Source of the DNA: Bacteroidota bacterium
GTDB lineage: Bacteria; Bacteroidota; Bacteroidia; Chitinophagales; Chitinophagaceae
Direction: 5' to 3'
Length of the DNA: 64,000 nt
Assembly: GCA_016711825.1 (NCBI GenBank)
Contig: JADJSG010000006.1
Span: 1 to 64,000, forward strand
Positions 40,485 through 50,250 of the stretch are shown here, piece after piece (the first letter of the stretch is position 1; each line of letters opens with the position of its first letter). The notes below the pieces were generated by a model, which had not been told where the DNA came from, ran no database searches, and worked only from the letters and a program-made list of their open reading frames with translations. Position numbers and translations under genes: made by a program.

Positions 40485-43040
40485 ATGAAATCTAAAATTC
40501 AAATATTATTATTCGCTTTTTCACTGCTTCTCTTTGCAGGAACAGCCATGGCACAAGTGCCCCAACTATTTAATTATCAGGGAATTGCCCGGGATGCTAA
40601 AGGGAACCCCTTGAGCAATAAAAAAATGTCGCTCAAACTTTCTGTACTACCTACTTCAGATGCTTCGGTAGCTGAATATGAGGAAACGCAACTTGTATCA
40701 ACCAACGAGTTTGGCTTGTATACCCTTCAAATCGGAAATGGCTCTGCTGTAACAGGCAATATGAAAACCGTAAAATGGGAAACCGGTAACAAATACATCA
40801 AAGTAGCAATCGATCCAACAGGTGGCAACAACTATGTAGATGCAGGTACCAACCAATTATTGTCTGTGCCTTATGCGATTTATGCAGACAAAGCAGGAAC
40901 TTCAGCAGATGCTGGAAATGACAAAACACGTACAGGTGCTGTCAGTTCAAATGCAGCGCACGTTGTAGGTGATGTTAACTACCTTACTAAATTTACTGCC
41001 TTAAATACCATCGGAAAATCTTTATTGTATGACAATGGCACTACGGTTGGTTTGGGTACCACTACCCCTTCGGCATTAACCAAATTTCATTTATTTACAT
41101 CAATTGGCAATGCAGAGTTTATTCGTATGCAAAATACCAATTCAACAGGATTTGGTAAATTCATTATGTATAACGATAACGCCTCTAACTATGCTACCTT
41201 TACAAAATATGGTAGTGCTTATCCGGGTGGTTATCCGAGTGTTGCTTCTCAATTTCCTTATGCTAACATGTTGGCATTTGGCAACAACCTCGGACCATTC
41301 TTACTTGCCAATAATGGTGATGTAGGTATGGGTATCGTAACAGGAGGTACCACTAAACTTTATTTTAATGCACGTCAAAGTACAGGTTATCTTGGGTTAG
41401 GTGGCAGCGCTATACCTGCTGCTAATGTTCATATCAACAATAGTGCTACTGGCGATACTTTACGTATCACAAATGCCACTACTGGTCATACTGCAAATGA
41501 TGGCTTGCAAATAGGTAATGCAGGGAATGCTGTATTTATCTTAAATAAAGAAAGTGCCAATATCACTATGGGTATCAATAGTACCCCCGCAATACTTACC
41601 TTAACCACAGCTGGAACCACTGAACTTTCTGGACAAATCAAAATTGGCGGTGGATCACCTGGTGCTGGTAAAGTATTGGTATCAGATGCAGTTGGCTTAG
41701 CTACTTGGCAAACTGGACCTGTAGGACCTGCCGGACCAACTGGACCTGCCGGACCTACAGGACCTACTGGACCTACTGGACCTGCTGGACCTACTGGTGC
41801 AACCGGATTGACTGGACCTGCTGGACCTACTGGTGCAACTGGACCTGCTGGTGCAACTGGACCTGCTGGACCTATCGGACCTACTGGATTATTACCGAAT
41901 GGTACAGCTGCAGGTAACACCCCTTATTGGGATGGTGCAAGCTGGATAGTAAACAATAGTAATATTTATAATAATGGCGGTAATGTAGGTATCGGTGTAC
42001 TTGCACCTACTGAAGCGAAATTAGAAGTGAATAATTTATTAAGTGCTACACAAGCGAAATTTCATACATCTATGCCATTGTATATTATTGGCAATAACCC
42101 TATGGTAGGTTTTAATACTAGATGGGATTTTGGCTATACTTATGGCACAAATGGCCCTGCAGGTATTCAAACATTTAATCAGGAATTATCTGGTGGTTGG
42201 GCATTTTTAACCGCGCCTAATGGCACAGGTAATACACCTGCTACTATGACTTCGCGTATGGCTATTACCAATGACGGCGCTGTTGGTATCGGAACAAACA
42301 CCCCCACTTTAGGCCGTCTTCAAGTAACTTCACCGACTGGTAAAGATACCGCTATTTTTGCGTCAACAGCTTCAGGAAGTCTGGTGCAAGTTGGGTTATA
42401 TGGCACTTATAATAGTAGTGGATATGGTGCAGGCGTAGTGGGTCGTGGCTTTCTAGGTGTTGATAAACCTTCTACAAGAGATATAGGTGTATATGGAACC
42501 AGTGGCGATATCGCTGTGTGGAGTCAAGGCAAATTAAAAGTAGTAGATGGCACTGAGTCTGATGGCAGAATGCTCACTTCAGATGCTACAGGTACTGCAA
42601 CTTGGAAAACCAATATCGGATTTAATGCATCAAGTACTACAAGTGTTATTATTGCAAGCGGTGGTACACTAAATAGAATTTATGGCAACGTGAACTTCAA
42701 TGATGGAGGAGCCTATAACAATGTAACTGGTGTGTTTACGGCGCCTGCTAATGGCGTTTACCAATTTAATTACAGTGAGGTTTTCTCAGCGGTAGCATCC
42801 ACAAATGGTCATGCTGCTATCAAGCTTACTGTGAATGGTTTGGCCGCACCTGCATCTGTTACACGAGTGCAACCAGGTGGTAATACGAGTTTCAATTGGA
42901 GCGCAGAAAATTCTGTAACTCTAAGATTAAATTCAGGAGATGCAGTAAGGGTTGTCGTAGATAACGTTGGAATAGGTGTAAACTTGGTCACAACTACTTT
43001 TGATGTAAATGGTGGATTTAGCGGATTCCGTATTTATTAA
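40485..43040 (+). CDS. Surface fibre protein with collagen-like repeat and C1q-like head, copy 1
   Basis: An 851-residue exported protein. After the signal peptide (to AMAQ, residue 24) comes [20 protein letters not shown], an Ig/TNA-like opening common in Bacteroidota tail-fibre proteins. Residues to about 370 form a glycine-rich stalk region shared with the copy at 50269-52899. Residues ~408-467 are about 19 Gly-X-Y triplets ([10 protein letters not shown] style). The middle again resembles phage tail-fibre stalks (NVGIG.., [16 protein letters not shown]). The last ~130 residues ([18 protein letters not shown] to GGFSGFRIY, with [17 protein letters not shown]) match a C1q/TNF-like jelly-roll head. 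It probably forms a surface trimer. Confidence 0.8.
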   Translation: MKSKIQILLFAFSLLLFAGTAMAQVPQLFNYQGIARDAKGNPLSNKKMSLKLSVLPTSDASVAEYEETQLVSTNEFGLYTLQIGNGSAVTGNMKTVKWETGNKYIKVAIDPTGGNNYVDAGTNQLLSVPYAIYADKAGTSADAGNDKTRTGAVSSNAAHVVGDVNYLTKFTALNTIGKSLLYDNGTTVGLGTTTPSALTKFHLFTSIGNAEFIRMQNTNSTGFGKFIMYNDNASNYATFTKYGSAYPGGYPSVASQFPYANMLAFGNNLGPFLLANNGDVGMGIVTGGTTKLYFNARQSTGYLGLGGSAIPAANVHINNSATGDTLRITNATTGHTANDGLQIGNAGNAVFILNKESANITMGINSTPAILTLTTAGTTELSGQIKIGGGSPGAGKVLVSDAVGLATWQTGPVGPAGPTGPAGPTGPTGPTGPAGPTGATGLTGPAGPTGATGPAGATGPAGPIGPTGLLPNGTAAGNTPYWDGASWIVNNSNIYNNGGNVGIGVLAPTEAKLEVNNLLSATQAKFHTSMPLYIIGNNPMVGFNTRWDFGYTYGTNGPAGIQTFNQELSGGWAFLTAPNGTGNTPATMTSRMAITNDGAVGIGTNTPTLGRLQVTSPTGKDTAIFASTASGSLVQVGLYGTYNSSGYGAGVVGRGFLGVDKPSTRDIGVYGTSGDIAVWSQGKLKVVDGTESDGRMLTSDATGTATWKTNIGFNASSTTSVIIASGGTLNRIYGNVNFNDGGAYNNVTGVFTAPANGVYQFNYSEVFSAVASTNGHAAIKLTVNGLAAPASVTRVQPGGNTSFNWSAENSVTLRLNSGDAVRVVVDNVGIGVNLVTTTFDVNGGFSGFRIY
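41709..41893 (+). repeat. Collagen-like GGACCT triplet-codon repeat
   Basis: About 19 in-frame Gly-X-Y units, nearly all using GGA-CCT or GGT-GCA codon pairs. The low codon diversity makes the stretch prone to slippage, so its length may vary between strains. Confidence 0.9.
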
Positions 43041-43055
43041 TCAATTTTATAACAT

Positions 43056-43083
43056 AGCAATGCTGCTAGTCAGCAGCATTGCT
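43056..43083 (+). terminator. Perfect 12-bp hairpin after the collagen-like gene
   Basis: AGCAATGCTGCT at 43056-43067 and AGCAGCATTGCT at 43072-43083 with loop AGTC. The T run is weak (TATTAAATT), so it may be a partial terminator or an mRNA 3'-end stabiliser ahead of the next gene 18 bases on. Confidence 0.6.
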
Positions 43084-43100
43084 TATTAAATTAAAAAAAA

Positions 43101-43649
43101 ATGAAAAAAATAATAATAATGAGTCTCATGGCATTTTCAGCATTGAATGCATTTGCACAAGAAAAAAAACTGGATGCCAATGGATACGAAATTGGAAAAG
43201 CCCCAGCAACTACCATACAAAATCATAGCAAAAGTATCATTACCACAAATAGTAATGTAGATGCAAATGGTGTTGATAAAACAAAACCTATCATACCACA
43301 AAATGCTATCGTTCAAGATGTGCAACCTTTAAATACCACTTTAACTGATGAGAATGGAAGACCAACGAATGTCGCAGTTGAAGAAAAAATTTATAAAGTA
43401 AAAGTACAAGAAGGGACCTCGAATGATAACTTGAATTACAGAAATCGTGGTGATGTGCTAGTTAACACAACAAATAATGTAAAAGAAACGTATATCAGAA
43501 GTTCTAGCCAAGATATACCAGTTAACACAACAAATAGTGTAAAAGAAACGTATATCAGAAAAAGCTCTATTGTAGAACCCAAACAAGAAGTACCACAAAT
43601 AGTGGTACCCGCTACCAAAAGAACGAAATCAGGGAATGCTACCAAATAA
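43101..43649 (+). CDS. Small exported protein with an internal 20-residue duplication
   Basis: A 182-residue protein with signal peptide MKKIIIMSLMAFSALNAFAQ and no recognised family. It is Asn/Thr/Lys-rich. Two almost identical segments, VNTTNNVKETYIRSSS and VNTTNSVKETYIRKSS, lie 20 residues apart. It follows the collagen-like gene by 60 bp on the same strand with only a hairpin between, so it may belong to the same surface cassette. The inverted copy at 50-53 kb lacks this third gene. Confidence 0.65.
   Translation: MKKIIIMSLMAFSALNAFAQEKKLDANGYEIGKAPATTIQNHSKSIITTNSNVDANGVDKTKPIIPQNAIVQDVQPLNTTLTDENGRPTNVAVEEKIYKVKVQEGTSNDNLNYRNRGDVLVNTTNNVKETYIRSSSQDIPVNTTNSVKETYIRKSSIVEPKQEVPQIVVPATKRTKSGNATK
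43461..43560 (+). repeat. Direct repeat, 40-bp units at 60-bp period
   Basis: Positions 43461-43500 and 43521-43560 are identical except for one base (AATAATGT versus AATAGTGT). This recent in-frame duplication lies within the small exported protein. Confidence 0.9.
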
Positions 43650-43679
43650 GGAAGCACCTTTACATTAAATGGTATTATC

Positions 43680-43709
43680 AAATATGCCCCACAACTGTGG
43701 GGCATATTT
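43680..43709. terminator. Strong symmetric hairpin, probable terminator
   Basis: AAATATGCCCCA at 43680-43691 and TGGGGCATATTT at 43698-43709 form a perfect stem with a six-base loop. It can end the upstream gene on the plus strand. The rest of the 329-bp gap to 43978 shows no gene. Confidence 0.75.
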
Positions 43710-43978
43710 ATAATCGCAAAATATAAACTGATGTAGTCTGAAATTCAAAAAAATAATATTCTAAGCATCATCATGTTAAGTATAAAAAAATATTTAGGCT
43801 CAAAACCTATGTTTTTGAATTCATTCCAATCATTTGTACATTTATGTATCTGTTGGCATCCCTAATACATGCCATGAAGCCTTAAGCAGAAGTACGAATT
43901 TTTAAATTCTATAAATGATAACCATGAACAACAACCATAAAATGCAAGAATACATTCAACTTAAAAAAAATAACACCT

Positions 43979-45307
43979 ATGGCTTCCCTTTCTAACAATA
44001 CCTTATTGCGATATTGTCATTTTATCGCTTTGTATTTTGCACAAGGCATACCCGAAGGCATGCTTGCATTTGGCATACCCGCATGGATGGCCATGAATGG
44101 CAAAACACCCGGACAAATAGCAAGTTTTGCTATTGCGGTTGGTTTACCATGGAGTTTTAAATTTATTGTAGCACCGTTGATGGATCGCTATACTTATTTG
44201 CCGATGGGACGAAAAAGACCCTGGGTGATTGTAGGTCAGTTAGGACTCATATTAAGTTGTATATATTTAGCTTATGTGCCTGACCCTTTAAACAACCTCA
44301 ACCAAATGATGTTAGCAGGTTTTCTTGTTTCCTTTTTTGGTGCTTTTCAGGATGTTGCCACCGATGGCATGGCAGTTGATATCATTCCTTTAAACCAGCA
44401 AGCTCGTGCCAATGGTTTTATGTGGGGTTCCAAAACGATTGGGATGTCGGTATCTCTAGCATTGGGAAGCTGGCTTATCAGCAAGTATAATTACACTTCT
44501 GCGATACTTGCACTGGCGGCGATCATCGGACTGATAATGCTTATGCCCCTTTTTACAACAGAACGAGAAAATGAAAAATTGGCCCCCTGGTCGAAAGGGA
44601 AGGCATCTAACGAAACCAAAACGCTTCAACTCGACAATTGGTTAACCATTTTCAAATCATTATTCCAGGTTTTTACTTTACGCAATTCATTAATGATTGC
44701 GATTATCTTATTTATTAGTCAAGGTGCCTTTAAATATATTTCCACTTTGCTTCCCATATTTACCGTAAAAGAATTGGGTTGGACAAACGTGACCTATTCA
44801 CAATATTATGCTACTGCAAAATTAATAGGGGGTATTACCGGGATGCTCTTAGGGGGCATTTTGATTGAATGGTTTGGTAAAAAAAGAATGTTGAACATCT
44901 ATTTTATAGGGCTCATCATACTTACAAGCTCCTTTGTCTTTTTCAAAACATATTGGGCCAATATGTATTTTATATATTCATTTATGATTGTGTACAATAT
45001 TATTTACACCATTACAAGTATTTGTTTGTTTGCCATAGCTATGCAATGTTGCTGGAAAAAAGTTTCAGCGAGTCAATTTACCTTATACATGACTATTGCC
45101 AATTTGGGACAAATAGCCCTAGCCGCATTTATTGGTCCCATCAAAGCACAATTTGACTGGCAAATAACGATATGGGCATTTGCCATCATGATTGCAGTGG
45201 TATGGGTATTGTTGCAATTTTTAAAAATCAATAAGCAAATAGCAAAAGTTGCTGAATTAGAGAGAAAAGATCTAGACAGTAACTTATTTAAAATGGCTGC
45301 TGATTAA
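43979..45307 (+). CDS. Major facilitator superfamily transporter, AmpG-like
   Basis: A 442-residue inner-membrane protein with about 12 helices. The N-terminal block FAQGIPEGMLAFGIPAWMAMNGK and GLPWSFKFIVAPLMDRYTYLPMGRKRPWVI (MFS loop 2-3 motif) resemble AmpG and the eukaryotic acetyl-CoA transporter group (PF13000-like). FQDVATDGMAVDIIP is also typical of AmpG-like proteins. AmpG imports anhydromuropeptides. The substrate here is not known. No cell-wall recycling gene is adjacent. Confidence 0.8.
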   Translation: MASLSNNTLLRYCHFIALYFAQGIPEGMLAFGIPAWMAMNGKTPGQIASFAIAVGLPWSFKFIVAPLMDRYTYLPMGRKRPWVIVGQLGLILSCIYLAYVPDPLNNLNQMMLAGFLVSFFGAFQDVATDGMAVDIIPLNQQARANGFMWGSKTIGMSVSLALGSWLISKYNYTSAILALAAIIGLIMLMPLFTTERENEKLAPWSKGKASNETKTLQLDNWLTIFKSLFQVFTLRNSLMIAIILFISQGAFKYISTLLPIFTVKELGWTNVTYSQYYATAKLIGGITGMLLGGILIEWFGKKRMLNIYFIGLIILTSSFVFFKTYWANMYFIYSFMIVYNIIYTITSICLFAIAMQCCWKKVSASQFTLYMTIANLGQIALAAFIGPIKAQFDWQITIWAFAIMIAVVWVLLQFLKINKQIAKVAELERKDLDSNLFKMAAD

Positions 45308-45750
45308 AAAATATTAACAGGTATTGCATGTTTTATTATCACAGATACATTGATGTGAGAACATTCAAATTTATTTGTCAGAAAAAAAATTTCTAGTGTA
45401 AAATATTTCGAAAGATTATATTTTTCTAACCATTCATATATAATAATCAATACTCGATTTATACCAAATGTATTTTTTAAGTAGTTTAAAAAATTTCGGC
45501 ATAAAGCCCACAAACATTCCATTTAAGCTCATCACAAACGGATTAACTTTAATGTGTAACTGGTATTAAGCCTAGCCTATAGATGCTGCCCATTAATACA
45601 AATTCTCTACTATATAATACAAAAAATCACTTAAATCATTTTCTACATTTATAAGTGTAGGTTATATTTGAAGTGTTCTTAAAATTCATAAATTGTAATG
45701 CTTTTGTAATTTCAATTGTGAACATCAAAGCAAAATAAATCAAACAAAAT
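45308..45750. other. 443-bp intergenic region containing a palindromic element
   Basis: No gene with family support is found. The minus-strand open frame here (45304-45522) overlaps the palindrome and has no features. The only structure is the hairpin-forming repeat at 45458-45505. Confidence 0.6.
45458..45505. repeat. Dispersed palindromic element, full copy
   Basis: Left arm TTTATACCAAATGTATTTTT (45458 on, continuing TAA) and right arm TTTAAAAAATTTCGGCATAAA-like (45485-45505; reverse complement TTTATGCCGAAATTTTTTAA) enclose GTAG. The arms pair over about 20 bp with a few mismatches and bulges. Partial copies lie at 23989 and 26291. It has the size and AT content of a miniature repeat rather than a terminator. 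Confidence 0.5.
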
Positions 45751-46407
45751 ATGATACAAATATTCAAAAAAACAATCCTGTGGATCCTTTTCATTTTAGT
45801 CACTTATTTAGGAATCGGCCTTGTTATACATCATTTTATCATTCCTCCTAAAATGCCTAATTACACCGACTATTTCAAAATCGGTCATTCATTCCATTCT
45901 CAACTAGAAGGTCTTACTCAAACCATCACCCAAGTAAAGCAAAATGAACTGAGCACCGACATCACATTACAACCCCAATCAAAAGGACCTGTAGTACATA
46001 TTCACGAACATTTTGATGAAACATTTATGGTAAAAAGTGGAACCCTTTCTATGCAGTATGGCTCAGAAATAAAAAAATTACATGCTGGCGAAACGATCAT
46101 CATTCCAAAAAATACCCCGCATAGACCCTTTAACGAAACGGATTCCCCAGTAATCATAAGCAGTAAGATGCCATTACATTTCGCCTATTGCCTTTCCCAA
46201 ATTTACCCTTTTTGGGATGAGTCAGAAGCAAATACTAAACCCCCTAATGTAATTTTTCAATTAGCTGTTTTTGGTGATTTATTTGATTCATACCCAACAG
46301 AAAATGCACCCCCTAAAGCAATACTAAAAACCATGAAATTTTTATTGGCTCCAACCGCTCGACTGATGGGTTATAAAAAATATAATGAACAATACATCCC
46401 GAAGTAA
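45751..46407 (+). CDS. Membrane-anchored cupin-domain protein
   Basis: A 218-residue protein with one N-terminal membrane helix (TILWILFILVTYLGIGLVI, about residues 8-28) and a cupin domain behind it. VVHIHEHFDETFMVKSGTL carries the two His and the Glu of cupin motif 1, and GETIIIPKNTPHRPF carries motif 2 with its His. Cupins bind a metal and serve as enzymes or sensors; the substrate is not evident. It is followed by pstS after 219 bp. A functional link is not indicated. Confidence 0.75.
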   Translation: MIQIFKKTILWILFILVTYLGIGLVIHHFIIPPKMPNYTDYFKIGHSFHSQLEGLTQTITQVKQNELSTDITLQPQSKGPVVHIHEHFDETFMVKSGTLSMQYGSEIKKLHAGETIIIPKNTPHRPFNETDSPVIISSKMPLHFAYCLSQIYPFWDESEANTKPPNVIFQLAVFGDLFDSYPTENAPPKAILKTMKFLLAPTARLMGYKKYNEQYIPK

Positions 46408-46626
46408 AAAATGTTGAACATGGGTATTGATGCACTGCATAAAACATGCGATAGGAACAGCTCACAAATACACCCTTTTACCCAACCGAGATTTTTTGAC
46501 TTTGATACATGCAACTCCTTATCCATTAGTCCCTGATGACTTATTGAGTTGACCTTAAAGAACATTCTTATTTATTACATCATATTACCTTAACGATGCG
46601 ATAATATAGAAAAGGTAGTATTGCAA

Positions 46627-47451
46627 ATGCGATTAGCCATTGTCATAGCTGTTATTTTATGGACTTCTTGTGTTATAAAAAATGATACTATTAAAATAAA
46701 AGGTTCAGATACAGAAGTCAATCTTGCGGTATTGTTAGCGGAGCATTTTCGTGCAATCAATACTAAAGTACTGGTATCTGTTTCAGGGGGTGGATCTGGA
46801 TTGGGGATTGCTTCGTTGCTAAATGGCAATACAGATATTGCAAACTCATCTCGAAGAATAAAACCAGCAGAATTTTGTTTATTTCAGAAAAAAAACATCG
46901 ACATCGATTCATTCATTTTTGCGCAAGATGCCATCGCTTTTGTGGTGTCGAATGAAATCGCCATAGATTCAATCAGTACCGAAAATATTGCAAAAATTTT
47001 AAGTGGTGAATATCAAAACTGGTCATCAATCACGCCTAATCAATTACCCATTAGTATTTATGGCCGACAAAGCAATTCAGGTACCTATGACTATGTAAAG
47101 AAAAAATTAGGTATCCATTTTTCTGCCTATGCCAAACAAATGAATGGCAATGCACAAATCATCGAAGCCATCAAAGCAGATAAATCTGGTATTGGGTATG
47201 TAAGTGCAGGCTATGTATTAAAAGGCAATGCTACCAATTTAAAAGTTCTAAAAATATACAAGGGTAACTCTCAAGCGGTATCCCCATTAAATGCCAAGGC
47301 TATTGCATCTGGTGAATATTATTTTCAACGCCCCCTTTATCAGTATTATAAAAAAGAAGATTATATAAAAATAAAAGATTTTCTAGATTTTGAAAAATCG
47401 AAGGTTGGTGCACACATCATTCAACTTTCAGGATATTACCCCGTAAACTAA
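46627..47451 (+). CDS. pstS: Phosphate ABC transporter, substrate-binding lipoprotein
   Basis: A 274-residue periplasmic phosphate-binding protein. The start ATG at 46627 (MRLAIVIAVILWTSC) gives a clean lipobox with Cys15. An in-frame TTG two codons earlier is less likely. IKGSDTEVNLAVLLAEHF, SVSGGGSGLGIASLLNGNTDIANSSR and YGRQSNSGTYDYVKKKLG are the phosphate-binding loops of the PstS family. Four genes pstS-pstC-pstA-pstB follow each other with tiny gaps (9, -1 and 2 bp), so they form one operon. PhoU, the usual last gene, is absent in the window. Confidence 0.93.
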   Translation: MRLAIVIAVILWTSCVIKNDTIKIKGSDTEVNLAVLLAEHFRAINTKVLVSVSGGGSGLGIASLLNGNTDIANSSRRIKPAEFCLFQKKNIDIDSFIFAQDAIAFVVSNEIAIDSISTENIAKILSGEYQNWSSITPNQLPISIYGRQSNSGTYDYVKKKLGIHFSAYAKQMNGNAQIIEAIKADKSGIGYVSAGYVLKGNATNLKVLKIYKGNSQAVSPLNAKAIASGEYYFQRPLYQYYKKEDYIKIKDFLDFEKSKVGAHIIQLSGYYPVN

Positions 47452-47459
47452 TTAAAAAA

Positions 47460-48338
47460 ATGAATACCCAAAGGAGAGAACAACTTGATGGTTTGTTTAA
47501 AATTATTTTTAAAGGCACAGGCATACTTACCATTGTTTTACTGGCAGGTATTTTTTTTATGTTATTTGCCAATAGCCTATTATTTTTCTTAGAAGTATCA
47601 CCGATTGACTTTTTTACAGGTTCGCAATGGGATCCTGAAACCAACTACAGCATACTACCCCTTTTGCTCAGCACATCACTGGTAGCCCTGGGCTCTATGT
47701 TAATCGCTGTGCCTTTAGGAGTGCTTACCGCAGCTTTTTTATCTGAATTTGCCCCAAAAAAAATGCAACTCATTTTAAAACCTATGATTGAAATGTTGGC
47801 TGCCATACCATCTGTTGCCATTGGATTTTTGGGTATCGTATTGGTAGGGCCGGCCTTAGCCAATGCCTTTGGTATACAGAATGGACTCAATGCCCTCAAT
47901 GGCTCTATACTTCTGGCTATTATGGCATTACCTACTATCGTCACTGTCAGTGAAGATGCAATCAATGCAGTTCCTAAATCGCATCGGGAAGCTTCCTATG
48001 CTTTAGGGGCCAATAAATGGGAAACTCTTTTTAAAGTCACTTTACCTGCCGCCATGCCTGGTTTAATTGCAGCTGTGATGTTGGGCTTAGGCAGAGCACT
48101 TGGCGAAACCATGACCGTATTGATGGCAACTGGGAATGCCGCAGCCATCCCAAAAGGTTTTTTAGATTCGGTAAGAACTATTACGGCAACCATTGCTATT
48201 GAAATGGGAGAGGTCCCTTATCAAACCACGCATTACTTTGCCTTGTTTGCAATTGCTGCCTTGTTGTTTTTAATCACCTTTATAGTAAATCTACTGGGTG
48301 AATATTTTGCAAACCGATTAAGAAAATTTCATGCCTAA
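47460..48338 (+). CDS. pstC: Phosphate ABC transporter permease PstC
   Basis: A 292-residue inner-membrane permease with about six helices. The segment LAAIPSVAIGFLGIVLVGP and the cytoplasmic loop EDAINAVPKSHREASYALGANKWETLFKV carry the permease EAA-type motif (REASYALGANKWE) that contacts PstB. GRALGETMTVLMATGN is the signature of PstC. The stop TAA overlaps the ATG of pstA by one base (TAATG), implying coupled translation. Confidence 0.95.
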   Translation: MNTQRREQLDGLFKIIFKGTGILTIVLLAGIFFMLFANSLLFFLEVSPIDFFTGSQWDPETNYSILPLLLSTSLVALGSMLIAVPLGVLTAAFLSEFAPKKMQLILKPMIEMLAAIPSVAIGFLGIVLVGPALANAFGIQNGLNALNGSILLAIMALPTIVTVSEDAINAVPKSHREASYALGANKWETLFKVTLPAAMPGLIAAVMLGLGRALGETMTVLMATGNAAAIPKGFLDSVRTITATIAIEMGEVPYQTTHYFALFAIAALLFLITFIVNLLGEYFANRLRKFHA

Positions 48339-49186
48339 TGATTATGAAAAAATGGTTAAATTCGATATACTGGATCTTACTTTGTGGAAGTACATTCATT
48401 GTTTGTTTATTTTTAGGTGTCATCTTGTGGGATATATTCGCTAAAGGATTTTCAAGTTTAAACCTCCCTTTTTTAATTCAATTTCCCAGCAATGGCATGA
48501 CACAGGGGGGCATATTGCCTGCAATTGTAGGAACAGTGATCCTTACTTTTATTACTACCTTGTTTTCTGTTCCTATTGGTGTGGCTTGCGCTATCTATTT
48601 AAATGAATATGCAAAGCCCACTACCATGACGAATATTATACGAGCTTCTATTCGAAATTTGGCAGGTATTCCATCAATTATATATGGGTTATTTGGCTTA
48701 GCCCTTTTTGTACAAACGATGCATTTGGGAACTTCCATATTATCTGCTGGGTTAACCCTGGGATTATTGTCGCTCCCATATATTATAACCACTACAGAAG
48801 AAGCCTTAAAAAGAATACCAAATAGTTTAAGAGAAGCAACTCTCGCATTGGGTGTTACCCAAGCTGAAACCATCAAAGATGTGGTACTCCCTAAAGCCCT
48901 GCCTGGTATTTTAACTGGTGTTATCTTAACTTTATCAAGGGCTGCAGGCGAAACCGCCCCCATCCTTTTTACAGGGGTTGCCTTTTATATCAATGGGGTG
49001 AGTACATCGCCTAATCAAGAATTTATGGCACTCCCCTATCACTTATATATGTTATCGACTCAACACAATGCAATAGAGCAGGTAAGACCTTTAGCCTATG
49101 CTACTGCAATGGTGTTGATATTACTTGTATTTGTGCTAAACTCAGTGGCCATATATGTACGTTATAAAAACAGAACACAAGATTAA
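48338..49186 (+). CDS. pstA: Phosphate ABC transporter permease PstA
   Basis: A 282-residue inner-membrane permease, partner of PstC. IRNLAGIPSIIYGLFGLALF and the EAA-type loop RIPNSLREATLALGVTQAETIKDVVL are typical, and LSRAAGETAPILFTGVAFY is the PstA signature. ATG 48338 overlaps the pstC stop. An ATG two codons later (48344) would give MKKWLNS and cannot be excluded. pstB follows 2 bp after the stop. Confidence 0.95.
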   Translation: MIMKKWLNSIYWILLCGSTFIVCLFLGVILWDIFAKGFSSLNLPFLIQFPSNGMTQGGILPAIVGTVILTFITTLFSVPIGVACAIYLNEYAKPTTMTNIIRASIRNLAGIPSIIYGLFGLALFVQTMHLGTSILSAGLTLGLLSLPYIITTTEEALKRIPNSLREATLALGVTQAETIKDVVLPKALPGILTGVILTLSRAAGETAPILFTGVAFYINGVSTSPNQEFMALPYHLYMLSTQHNAIEQVRPLAYATAMVLILLVFVLNSVAIYVRYKNRTQD

Positions 49187-49188
49187 AG

Positions 49189-49944
49189 ATGAAAAAAAAT
49201 AAATTAAGCGCTGAAAACCTGGACTTATATTTTGGCGAGAAACAAATATTAAAAAATATCAATATTGCTTTTCCTGCCAATCAAGTGACCTCCTTAATTG
49301 GACCTTCAGGTTGTGGTAAGTCTACCCTGCTTAGAAGTTTTAATCGTATGCACGATCTTTCACCAGATGCAAAAATAAAAGGGAAATTAATGCTTGATGA
49401 ATTAGATTTATATGACAAGAAAATATCAGTTACGGATATCCGGAGAAGAATAGGTATGGTATTTCAAAAACCAAATCCACTGCCCAAAAGTATTTATGAC
49501 AACCTTGCCTATTCGCTCAAAATTCATAATTACCCTAAAAATGAAATTCCCGATTTAATAGAACAAGCATTAAGGGAAAGTTTTTTGTGGGATGAAGTAA
49601 AAGATGAATTGAAGAAACCAGCCGTCAAACTTTCGGGTGGTCAACAACAACGACTTTGTATAGCACGCACTGTGGTGTTGAGGCCAGAAGTAATTTTAAT
49701 GGATGAGCCCTGCTCTGCATTAGACCCCATTAGCACCAAAAAAATTGAAGAACTTATTTTAAAATTGAAAGAAGATTTTACCATAGTGATTGTTACCCAT
49801 AATATGCAACAAGCACAACGTATTTCAGAAAAAGTAGCATTTATGTATTTGGGCGAACTCGTAGAATATGATACTTGTGATACCATTTTTAATCATCCAA
49901 ATAATGAATTGACACAAAGATATGTGGGTGGCCACTTTGGATAG
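49189..49944 (+). CDS. pstB: Phosphate ABC transporter ATP-binding protein PstB
   Basis: A 251-residue ABC ATPase that powers phosphate uptake. Walker A is GPSGCGKST, the Q-loop is GMVFQKPNPLPKSIYDN (a PstB hallmark), the ABC signature KLSGGQQQRLCIA and Walker B VILMDEPCSALDP, followed by the switch His in IVIVTHNMQQAQR. The length is normal. The 324 bp after the gene hold no phoU, only the terminator of the opposing surface gene. Confidence 0.97.
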   Translation: MKKNKLSAENLDLYFGEKQILKNINIAFPANQVTSLIGPSGCGKSTLLRSFNRMHDLSPDAKIKGKLMLDELDLYDKKISVTDIRRRIGMVFQKPNPLPKSIYDNLAYSLKIHNYPKNEIPDLIEQALRESFLWDEVKDELKKPAVKLSGGQQQRLCIARTVVLRPEVILMDEPCSALDPISTKKIEELILKLKEDFTIVIVTHNMQQAQRISEKVAFMYLGELVEYDTCDTIFNHPNNELTQRYVGGHFG

Positions 49945-50213
49945 TTTACTTTAATACTTTAAATAAATAACTTGGACTTACAGAGTAGTAAATAATAATG
50001 CACTTTGTATAATCAGATGCATTTATACGATTATATGCAAGATCTTAATAAAGAATGGATTTCACAAAAGGTGTAAATAGAGTGAAAAAACAAATTTACA
50101 TCAATACCTCATTTTTTAAAAATCGACTGAGTAAATGCAATTCATAACGATCAATGTTGAATAACATGTTGGGATAACACTCGTCATTTAAATAAAGCAC
50201 CCTTAATAATACC

Positions 50214-50250
50214 AATAAAAAAAGCACCCGTTTATTTAACGGATGCTTTT
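50214..50250 (-). terminator. Intrinsic terminator for copy 2 of the surface cassette
   Basis: AAAAGCACCCGTT and AACGGATGCTTTT form a stem with one mismatch. On the minus strand it is followed by a T run, just after the stop at 50269. It may also stop transcription from pstB on the plus strand. Confidence 0.75.

Noticed and set aside
41486..41920. A minus-strand open frame that also reads as collagen-like Gly-Pro repeats
   Set aside because: GGACCT-type repeats read similarly on both strands. The plus frame belongs to an 851-residue protein with signal peptide and conserved paralogue, so the antisense reading is a mirror artefact.
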